Source: Thiocystis violacea (lineage in GTDB: Bacteria > Pseudomonadota > Gammaproteobacteria > Chromatiales > Chromatiaceae). Taken from it: 37,729 nt of DNA. The notes below the pieces were generated by a model that worked only from the letters and a program-made list of their open reading frames with translations, made no database searches and was not told the origin of the DNA. Positions 22,920 to 32,710 of the stretch are shown here, one piece after another. Numbering within the stretch: position 1 is the first letter of the stretch; the number at the start of each line of letters is the position of its first letter. The stretch is from contig NZ_NRRF01000048.1 of the NCBI RefSeq assembly GCF_016583565.1, forward strand, positions 1 through 37,729, read 5' to 3'. A program made the translations under genes and the position numbers.

Positions 22920-25100
22920 TCACTCGGGTTCCCGGCTGCCTCCATCGCTGGATTCCAGCGGCGTTCTATGCAGCGTCTTGTGCAGCCGCCGGATGGTTTC
23001 GGGAACCTCCTCCACCGGCACGGGTTTGCTGAACAGAAAACCCTGGACCTCGCCACAGGATCGGGCGCTGAGGAATTGCAGTTGCTCAAGCGTCTCGACG
23101 CCCTCCGCCGTGACATGCAGCGACATGGTCGCGGCCATGGCGATGACCGCCTGCGCGATGGCGGCATTGTTGCGGTCGTTCTCGATGTTGTAGATGAAGG
23201 ACTTGTCGATCTTGAGCCGATCGATCGGAAAGCGCTTGAGGTAGCTGAGGCTCGAATAGCCAGTCCCGAAGTCGTCGATCGCCAGCTGCACCCCCAGGGC
23301 CTTGAGCTGGTGGAGCGTCTGGATGGACTCCTCCGCATGCCCCATGAGGATGCTCTCCGTCAATTCGAGTTCCAGGCAGCTCGGATCCAGGCCGGTTTCG
23401 GCCAGGATGCGCTCGACCTGGTGCGTGAACGTCTTGTCCTTGAATTGACAGGCGGAGACGTTGACGGCGACGCGCTGAATGCGATGCCCCTGGGCTTGCC
23501 ATTCCCGAAGCTGCTGGCAGGCGGATCGCATGACCCATTCGCCGATCGAGAGGATGAGTCCGGTCTCCTCGGCAATGGGGATGAAGACCATTGGCGAGAT
23601 CTCGCCAAGCTCTGGATTGTGCCAGCGCAGCAGCGCCTCGAGGCCCTGCATCTGGCTGGTGCGCGCATCGAGCTGCGGCTGGAAGTGCAGGCGCAGTTCG
23701 GCGTTCTCGAGCGCATGACGGAGGGCGTTTTCCGTGCGCAGCCGCGTCAGTGCGGCCTGGTTCAGGGAGGCATCGAAGAACTTGAAGGTGTTCTTGCCGG
23801 CGCGCTTGGCGTGATACATGGCGAGGTCGCTGTTGCGCAGCAGGTCAGAGGCGCCGGTGCCGTCCTCGGGGAAGACCGTGATGCCGATGCTCGGGCTGAT
23901 CACCACGTCATTGCCCAAGAGCGAAAAGGGCGCGGACAGGGCGTCGAGGATCCGCGTGGCGACGCGCGCCGCATCCTGGCTGCAGTTGATCTCGGGCAGG
24001 AGGAGGGCGAACTCGTCGCCGCCCAGGCGAGCCAGGTGTTGGCGTTCGTCGACGCCCTCGAAGCGCGAGACCAGGTCGACCGCGCGCAGGCTGCCGACCA
24101 GGCGCTCGGCCACGGATTGCAGCAGCAGGTCTCCGCTCGGGTGCCCGAGGGTGTCGTTGACCTGCTTGAAGTTGTCGAGGTCGAGGAAGAGCAACGCGCC
24201 GGGGCGCTGGTGGCGCGGAATGAGTTTGAGGGTCTGTTCGAGGAATTGGAGAAAGAAGACGCGATTGGGCAGTCCGGTCAGGCTGTCGAAGTAGGCCAGC
24301 CGATGGATATGGTCCTCGGCCTCGCGCAGCCGGGTGATGTCCTGGACCGCGCCGTAGAGACGCAGCGGGCGCGTGGCGTCACCCTGGTGAGGCTCGACGA
24401 ATTGGCGCAAATAGCGCTCCTCGCCGTCCGGGCCGATAATGCAATGCGTCAGCTCCGCGGGCGCGAGCGTCCGCGCCAGTGTCTCGAACCAGGCGGCGAC
24501 GCGCGCCTTGTCCCGCGCGTGGGTGCTGGCCAGGAGCGGGTCGAGGCTGCGCCACTCATTGCTGGCACGCCCGCCCAGGATGTCGAGGGCTTGCTCGGAC
24601 CACCACAGGTGCCCGGTGCTCAGATCCCACTCCCAATGGCCGATCCGCGCCATGCGCTGGGCGGCGGTCAGACGCCGCTGGCTGTGCAGGAGCGCCTCGG
24701 CCGCCGCGCCGGCACGGACCATGTAGCGGATGCGGTGCAGCAGGAGCTGGGTGCTCAGGGGTTTCCCGACGAAGTCCGTCGCGCCGGACTCGTAGGCGCG
24801 CGCGATGGATGCCTCGTCGTCCAGCCCGGTCATCATGAGAATGGGTAGATGGGCGCCACCCGGCATGGCGCGGATGCGCGCGCAGGCGGCGAAACCGTCC
24901 ATCACGGGCATCATCACATCCAGCAGCACGATATCAGGCCAGGGTGGGTCGCCCAGCAGGGTCAGCGCCTCTTGGCCGTGATCGGCCTCCATGACGTCCA
25001 TTTCGGCCTGCTCCAGGGCCGCCACCACCAGGTAGCGCGAGGTGATGTCGTCATCGACGATCAGCACCCGTATCCGCTCGCCGTCCGGGTTCTTGTTCAT
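22920..25100 (-). CDS. Response regulator with PAS, GGDEF and EAL domains (cyclic-di-GMP enzyme)
   Basis: A 726-residue protein: REC domain (about 10-125, phospho-acceptor Asp61 in LLDVMMPVMDG, Lys113 in VGKP), a PAS domain (about 145-258), GGDEF (about 265-435, motif RLGGDEF with GGDEF at 360-364) and EAL (about 455-705, EAL at 488-490, IDDFGTGYSS at 608-617, AEGVET). Both catalytic signatures look intact, so it could make and break cyclic di-GMP. The I-site-like RAVD (339-342) is separated from GGDEF by about 12 extra residues. It lies 13 bp after the hybrid kinase gene and is its likely phosphorelay output. Confidence 0.93.
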   Translation of the reverse strand: MNKNPDGERIRVLIVDDDITSRYLVVAALEQAEMDVMEADHGQEALTLLGDPPWPDIVLLDVMMPVMDGFAACARIRAMPGGAHLPILMMTGLDDEASIARAYESGATDFVGKPLSTQLLLHRIRYMVRAGAAAEALLHSQRRLTAAQRMARIGHWEWDLSTGHLWWSEQALDILGGRASNEWRSLDPLLASTHARDKARVAAWFETLARTLAPAELTHCIIGPDGEERYLRQFVEPHQGDATRPLRLYGAVQDITRLREAEDHIHRLAYFDSLTGLPNRVFFLQFLEQTLKLIPRHQRPGALLFLDLDNFKQVNDTLGHPSGDLLLQSVAERLVGSLRAVDLVSRFEGVDERQHLARLGGDEFALLLPEINCSQDAARVATRILDALSAPFSLLGNDVVISPSIGITVFPEDGTGASDLLRNSDLAMYHAKRAGKNTFKFFDASLNQAALTRLRTENALRHALENAELRLHFQPQLDARTSQMQGLEALLRWHNPELGEISPMVFIPIAEETGLILSIGEWVMRSACQQLREWQAQGHRIQRVAVNVSACQFKDKTFTHQVERILAETGLDPSCLELELTESILMGHAEESIQTLHQLKALGVQLAIDDFGTGYSSLSYLKRFPIDRLKIDKSFIYNIENDRNNAAIAQAVIAMAATMSLHVTAEGVETLEQLQFLSARSCGEVQGFLFSKPVPVEEVPETIRRLHKTLHRTPLESSDGGSREPE

Positions 25101-25113
25101 GATGGATCAGCCC

Positions 25114-27542
<2,429 letters not shown>

Positions 27543-27543
<1 letters not shown>

Positions 27544-28106
27544 TACTGCACCCGCGTTGCCAGTTTGAGCAACTGGGAGCTGAGGCTGAGGCCAGCGGCC
27601 TCGGCGCTACCGCGATTGATCTCGAAGCGCAGCCGGTTGTCCTCTTTGACGAACCCGATCATACCGCCAGCGGCGGCGAAACCGGGGATCTCGCTCACCG
27701 TGAGTGCCGGGCGATTGGCCAGGGTGCGCAGCAGCGGGTTGAGGTAGGGCGACTCGGAGGCGCTGACGTAGACGATGTGGCAGCGCGTCAGCGCATCGCC
27801 GCGCGAGAGCCGATCGATCCGGATGCGATGTCCCTGCGCGAGCTTCCCATCGAGGGCGCCGATGCTCTCGCCCGCGGGTGTGCGCCCGTAGACGCAGAGG
27901 ACCAGCGGCGCGGCGGGATCGCGCATGGCGCTGGATGGCCAATGGACGAACTTGCTGAAGTTGTAGAGATAGGCCGCCGCCAGCTCGTTCTCCTCCGCGC
28001 CGCCGAGGGCCAGGGCCGAGGCCACCCCGAGCACGCAGCCGAGCAGCAGGCGCGGGATGAGCGCGCGCGGGCGTCTGGGTCTGGTCGGGAATGATTCCGG
28101 AAGCAT
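27543..28106 (-). CDS. YfiR-family (DUF4154) periplasmic protein
   Basis: A 187-residue protein with an N-terminal signal segment (LIPRLLLGCVLGVASALALG), then the DUF4154 hallmark ELAAAYLYNFSKFVHWP, LVLCVYGRTP, RCHIVYVSASES, and the C-terminal GGMIGFVKEDNRLRFEINR. In Pseudomonas, YfiR is a periplasmic repressor of the diguanylate cyclase YfiN. No yfiN-like gene is here; the next gene is a histidine kinase with a periplasmic sensor, which may be the partner in this operon. The gene begins 25 bp after the receptor stop. The Met at 28106 is preferred over an upstream in-frame start that lacks a signal peptide. Confidence 0.88.
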
Positions 28107-28131
28107 GGGATTCGCCGAATGCGGGCCGCGT

Positions 28132-30201
28132 CTAGAAGTCCAGGCGGACGGTGGCGTAGAGGCCGCGCTGGACCTCCAGCGGGACCGCGCCATAGGCGTC
28201 CTGGTAGCCTTCCTGGTGCGATTCGCTCAGGAGATTTTGGCCGACGAGCGCCAGCTCGAGATCCGCACGCGGGCGCCACGCCAGGCGCAGGTCGAGCGTC
28301 CAGTAGGCGGGTATCGGCTGGGCGTTCTGGACGAACACGGGGTAGGTCTGATCGACATACCTGATCCAGAGATCAAGGTCGATGTCGGGGCGCGGATTCA
28401 TCAGCGAGCGCAGCGAGACCTGCTGGCGGGGATCGGTGCGCGCAAGGGTCTCGTTGCTGATGTCCAAGGAGTCGCTGCTCGCCGTCAGATCCAGCTCCAG
28501 ATAGCTGTAGGCTAGTGCTAGGCGCCAATTGTCCCGTACCTGCAGATCGGCCGCCAGCTCCAGGCCATAGCCATGACCGCTGGCCAGATTCTTGAACGGC
28601 AGGTCGAGCACCAGGTAGCGTCCGGAGTCCGCGACTCTCAGGGTGTCCCCGACGGTCGTGGTCCAAAGCTCGTCGTAGTCGTTGTAAAAGACGGCCAGAT
28701 CCAGATTCAGCCGCTTGGTCGGCGAGGTCCGCAGGCCCAGCTCGTAGGCGATCAGCGACTCCGATCCATAGCCCGAGTTGCCGGCGGTCCGGGCGAGGAC
28801 GACCTGCGGGTAGGGCGCCGGCAAGCCCGTCGCCTCAGCATTCGTCGAGACGCTGGCGCTGCGCTCCGCCTGCGAGGGTGTGCGCACGGCGCGCGAGACC
28901 GAACCCCAAAGCGTGCTCTGCTCGGAGGCCTTCCACAAGAGCCTGATGTTCGGTTGGATCTCCAAGCCCGTGTAGTCGTTGTGTTCGATCTTGGTGCCCA
29001 GGGTGAGACGCAGCCGGTCGCGCAGCAGCTCAATCTCGTCCTGGACGAAGCCGCTCCAAAGATTCCGGTTCTCTGCAGCCGATGTGATGCGGAGGATCTC
29101 TGTGTCTTCGAGGCGGTCGTCGGTGTTGCGGTAGCCCAGGCCCCAGACGATGTCGTGTCGTTCGGCGGCCTTGAAGCGATGCTGGAAATCCAGGTCTAGG
29201 ATGTCGTAACGCTGGTCGAGATAGGCCTCTTCACGCTCGGCGTGATCATAGTAGAGCTGCAGCGAGACATCCGAGGACACGGAGAGCGCCCGCTCCCAGC
29301 GCCCAAGCAGGTTCCATCCCTCGGCGTTGATATGGTCATCGATCGCATCGCTGAAGGTCGGCACCGCGAGCGGGTCGGGCACTTCCAGCTGCTGGCGCAG
29401 GTTGCTGCGGTAGAGGTCGCCCTCAAGGGTGACGCGGTCGCCCGAGCCCAGGGTCGAATCGACGCGAAAGCCGCCCTGCCCGATGTCCCATTCATCGCGC
29501 CCGTCATCGCCCAGGCTGGTGATGAGCGCATCGCGCGCGTTGTACTTGGCGTAGACCCTGGCGAAGGTGCCGGGTGCCGGCTCTGCGCCATAGCGCAGGG
29601 CGCCGATGGCACGCTCCTCGTTGCCACCGCCGGCAATCAGCAGTCCGCCCTGAGTCGCTGCGGCTGAGCGGGTGATGATGTTGATGACGCCGTTGACGGC
29701 GTTCGCGCCCCAGAGCGTCGCCCCGGGACCGCGAATCACCTCGATGCGATCGATGTCGGCGAGCATCACGTCTTGATTTTCCCAATAGACGCCCGAGAAG
29801 CTCGGCGTATAGACGGTCCGCCCGTCGATCAGGACCAGCAGCTTGTTGGCGAACCTGTTGCTAAAACCGCGCGCGGAGATCGCCCATTTGTTGGCGTCGA
29901 TGCGCTTGACCTCGAGCCCGGGCGCCATGCGCAGGGCCTCGGGGACGGAGGTCGCGCCGCTGCGGCGGATGTCGTCGTTGCTGATGACGAAGATCGCGGC
30001 GGCGGCGTCGCTCAGGGACTGGGTCTTCTTGCCCACGGAGGTGACCTCGACGGCGAGTAGCTCTTCCATGCTGAGTTCGGTGAGATCCGCGCTCAGCGCC
30101 GGCGTTGCGGCGAGCAGCAGCATCCCCCACAACAGACCGACCAGATGGCTTGTGCTTCTGCTTATGAGGTTCTCCACTCTGGATGCCGGCGAGGTGCTCA
30201 T
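28132..30201 (-). CDS. TonB-dependent outer-membrane receptor, copy 1
   Basis: A 689-residue receptor with a signal peptide (LVGLLWGMLLLAATPALSA), an N-terminal extension DLTELSMEELLAVEVTSVGK that may contact TonB or the periplasm, a plug domain (AAIFVISNDDIRRSGAT, VIRGPGATLWGANAVNGVIN) and a 22-strand-type barrel ending in the outer-membrane signature Phe (YATVRLDF). The substrate is unknown; the plug is BtuB/FhuA-like in style only. It starts 11 bp after the stop of the paralogue upstream and ends 25 bp before the YfiR-like gene. Plug and first barrel half are nearly identical to copy 2; outer parts of the later barrel differ. Confidence 0.92.
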   Translation of the reverse strand: MSTSPASRVENLISRSTSHLVGLLWGMLLLAATPALSADLTELSMEELLAVEVTSVGKKTQSLSDAAAAIFVISNDDIRRSGATSVPEALRMAPGLEVKRIDANKWAISARGFSNRFANKLLVLIDGRTVYTPSFSGVYWENQDVMLADIDRIEVIRGPGATLWGANAVNGVINIITRSAAATQGGLLIAGGGNEERAIGALRYGAEPAPGTFARVYAKYNARDALITSLGDDGRDEWDIGQGGFRVDSTLGSGDRVTLEGDLYRSNLRQQLEVPDPLAVPTFSDAIDDHINAEGWNLLGRWERALSVSSDVSLQLYYDHAEREEAYLDQRYDILDLDFQHRFKAAERHDIVWGLGYRNTDDRLEDTEILRITSAAENRNLWSGFVQDEIELLRDRLRLTLGTKIEHNDYTGLEIQPNIRLLWKASEQSTLWGSVSRAVRTPSQAERSASVSTNAEATGLPAPYPQVVLARTAGNSGYGSESLIAYELGLRTSPTKRLNLDLAVFYNDYDELWTTTVGDTLRVADSGRYLVLDLPFKNLASGHGYGLELAADLQVRDNWRLALAYSYLELDLTASSDSLDISNETLARTDPRQQVSLRSLMNPRPDIDLDLWIRYVDQTYPVFVQNAQPIPAYWTLDLRLAWRPRADLELALVGQNLLSESHQEGYQDAYGAVPLEVQRGLYATVRLDF

Positions 30202-30212
30202 CGGGGCGCTGT

Positions 30213-32261
30213 TTAGAAGTCGAGACGCAGGGTGGCGTAAAGGCCACGCTGGACCTCCAGTGGGACCGTTGCAAAGGCGTCCTGGTAGCCTTCCTGGTGC
30301 GACTCGCTCAGGAGGTTCTGCCCGACCAGCGCCAGCTCGAGATCCGCGCGCGGGCGCCACGCCAGGCGCAGGTCGAGTGTCCAATAGGCGGGGATGGGCT
30401 CATTGCTATAGGCGCCGATGTCGAAGGCGGGGAAGGTCCGATCGACGTATTTTAGCCACAGGTCGACGTCGATGTTCGGACGCGGATTCATGAGCGAGCG
30501 CAGCGAGAGCTCCTGGCGCGGGTCGGTGCGTGATTGGGTCTCGTTGCTGCTGTCCAGGGTATCGGCACTCGCCGTCAGGTCCAGGTCGAGATAACTGTAG
30601 GCGAGCGCCAGGCGCCACCCCTCGCGCACCTGTAGATCGGCCGCCAGCTCCAGGCCGTAGCCGTGACCACTGGCCTGGTTCGCGAAGGGAAGCTCGAGCA
30701 CCAAAACGCCGTCCTCGTTCGGCGACGCCTGATCGCTGCTGGTCCCGGAGGTCCGCAATTGGTCATAGTCGTTGTAGAAGAGCGAGAGGTCCAGGCTCAG
30801 GCGTCGCGTCGGTGTGGTCCGCAGGCCCAGCTCATAGGCGATCAGGGTCTCGGACGCGTAGCCCGTGTCGCCCACGCTCTGGAGCAGTAGGGATTGCGGG
30901 TAGGGTGCTGGCAGTCCGGTGTCGGCGACGCGCGTGGAGACGGTTGCGCTGCGTTCTGCCCGCGAGGGGGTGCGCACCGCGCGCGAGATGGCGCTCCACA
31001 GGGTGCTCTGCTCGGATACTTTCCAAAGCAGGCGCACGTTCGGCTGGATCTCCAGGCCCGTGTAGTCGTTGTGTTCGATCTTGGTGCCCAGGGTGAGACG
31101 CAGCCGGTCGCGCAGCAGCTCGATTTCGTCCTGGACGAAGCCGCTCCAGAGATCGCGGTTCTCGGAGTCCGGTGTGAGGGTCACTAGATCGGTGTCGTTG
31201 AAGTGGTCGGCGATGTTGCGGTAGCCCAGGCCCCAGACGATGTCGTGCCGCTCGCCGGCCTTGGCACGCTGCTGGAGGTCCAGGTCCAGGACGTCCGCGC
31301 GCTGCGCGACATAGTATTCCTCGCGCTCGGCGTGATCATAGTAGAGCTGCAGCGAGACATCCGAGGACACGGAGAGCGCCCGCTCCCAGCGCCCAAGCAG
31401 GTTCCAGCCCTCGGCGTTGATATGGTCATCGATCGCATCGCTGAAGGTCGGCACCGCGAGCGGGTCGGGCACTTCCAGCTGCTGGCGCAGGTTGCTGCGG
31501 TAGAGGTCGCCCTCAAGGGTGACGCGGTCGCCCGAGCCCAGGGTCGAATCGACGCGAAAGCCGCCCTGCCCGATGTCCCATTCATCGCGCCCGTCATCGC
31601 CCAGGCTGGTGATGAGCGCATCGCGCGCGTTGTACTTGGCGTAGACCCTGGCGAAGGTGCCGGGTGCCGGCTCTGCGCCATAGCGCAGGGCGCCGATGGC
31701 ACGCTCCTCGTTGCCACCGCCGGCAATCAGCAGTCCGCCCTGAGTCGCTGCGGCTGAGCGGGTGATGATGTTGATGACGCCGTTGACGGCGTTCGCGCCC
31801 CAGAGCGTCGCCCCGGGACCGCGAATCACCTCGATGCGATCGATGTCGGCGAGCATCACGTCTTGATTTTCCCAATAGACGCCCGAGAAGCTCGGCGTAT
31901 AAACGGTCCGCCCGTCGATCAGGACCAGCAGCTTGTTGGCGAAGCGTCCGCTGAAGCCGCGCGCCGAGATCGCCCACTTGTTGGCGTCGAGCCGCTTGAC
32001 CTCGAGCCCGGGCGCCATGCGCAGGGCCTCGGGGACGGAGGTCGCGCCGCTGCGGCGGATGTCGTCGTTGCTGATGACGAAGATCGCGGCGGCGGCGTCG
32101 CTCAGGGACTGGGTCTTCTTGCCCACGGAGGTGACCTCGACGGCGAGTAGCTCTTCCATGCTGAGTTCGGTGAGATCCGCGCTCAGCGCCGGCGTTGCGG
32201 CGAGCAGGAACATCCCCCCCATCAGCCCGGCCATGACGTTGGCCCTAATCTGTGTGTGCAT
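30213..32261 (-). CDS. TonB-dependent outer-membrane receptor, copy 2
   Basis: A 682-residue paralogue of the preceding receptor and first gene of the operon. It has signal peptide MAGLMGGMFLLAATPALSA, the same DLTELSMEELLAVEV extension, plug motifs and C-terminal YATLRLDF. Between about 31322 and 32215 the DNA is nearly identical to 29232-30125 of copy 1 at a constant offset of 2090 bp, with single-base changes and one small cluster near 29853-29912. Loop regions around 30690-30990 and 31140-31315 differ strongly. The promoter should lie in the 449-bp region upstream. Confidence 0.92.
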   Translation of the reverse strand: MHTQIRANVMAGLMGGMFLLAATPALSADLTELSMEELLAVEVTSVGKKTQSLSDAAAAIFVISNDDIRRSGATSVPEALRMAPGLEVKRLDANKWAISARGFSGRFANKLLVLIDGRTVYTPSFSGVYWENQDVMLADIDRIEVIRGPGATLWGANAVNGVINIITRSAAATQGGLLIAGGGNEERAIGALRYGAEPAPGTFARVYAKYNARDALITSLGDDGRDEWDIGQGGFRVDSTLGSGDRVTLEGDLYRSNLRQQLEVPDPLAVPTFSDAIDDHINAEGWNLLGRWERALSVSSDVSLQLYYDHAEREEYYVAQRADVLDLDLQQRAKAGERHDIVWGLGYRNIADHFNDTDLVTLTPDSENRDLWSGFVQDEIELLRDRLRLTLGTKIEHNDYTGLEIQPNVRLLWKVSEQSTLWSAISRAVRTPSRAERSATVSTRVADTGLPAPYPQSLLLQSVGDTGYASETLIAYELGLRTTPTRRLSLDLSLFYNDYDQLRTSGTSSDQASPNEDGVLVLELPFANQASGHGYGLELAADLQVREGWRLALAYSYLDLDLTASADTLDSSNETQSRTDPRQELSLRSLMNPRPNIDVDLWLKYVDRTFPAFDIGAYSNEPIPAYWTLDLRLAWRPRADLELALVGQNLLSESHQEGYQDAFATVPLEVQRGLYATLRLDF

Positions 32262-32710
32262 GTCGTGTCTCGTTCACGCTTGACTCGATGGGGGTCCTCG
32301 TCTGGTGCACAGCTCGACGACCCGCGGTAAAGCCGTGGGTCCAGGTGACAGGGCCAGCTCGGTCGGTGTGCGGCGGCCCTCGTGTATCGGCCGGCGAGCA
32401 CAAAGGATGATAGCGAAGGCCGTCAAGTCGGCGGTGTGACTTTACGCACGTATCGGCGACGCGAGCACGGCAGATGCGCTGATCGCCGCCAGCATTCGCC
32501 AAGCGCCGCCGCGTTGCTTGGCTTTGGTGGATTCACAATCGGCGCTGAATGGCCAGTCGTTGTAACCTAGTGCGCTGAGCACGCATGGCGGCAGCTCGGG
32601 CGGTTTCGCGCCGTTCCCGGACGCCAGGCGATTGCGCAACCGTCTGAAAGAAGGCTCGGACGATTGAGTAGCCTTCCTTGAGTGCCGCTCTTGCGGCTTC
32701 GTGAAGCGCC
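32262..32710. promoter_or_regulatory. Divergent intergenic region between receptor copy 2 and the PFOR-like 838-residue gene
   Basis: These 449 bases are somewhat less GC-biased than the neighbours. I looked for a cobalamin box or a cyclic-di-GMP riboswitch on the receptor side and saw neither. A 9-bp hairpin is present at 32319-32341. A small minus-strand ORF (32712 to 32533) that could encode a basic helical peptide starts opposite the 838-residue gene, but it has too little support to be called. Confidence 0.35.
32319..32341. repeat. Hairpin GACCCGCGG-TAAAG-CCGTGGGTC
   Basis: A 9-bp stem with one G-T pair and a five-base loop. The shape with a TAAAG loop resembles subterminal hairpins of IS200/IS605-type elements. 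No transposase or second end is visible, and no T-run follows it. Confidence 0.4.

Noticed and set aside
22875..24848. Plus-strand open frame of 657 codons opposite the GGDEF-EAL gene
   Set aside because: Antisense shadow of a gene with complete REC, GGDEF and EAL motifs.
32262..32710. Cobalamin or cyclic-di-GMP riboswitch upstream of the TonB receptors
   Set aside because: No B12-box-like or GEMM-like conserved segments were seen on the receptor strand.
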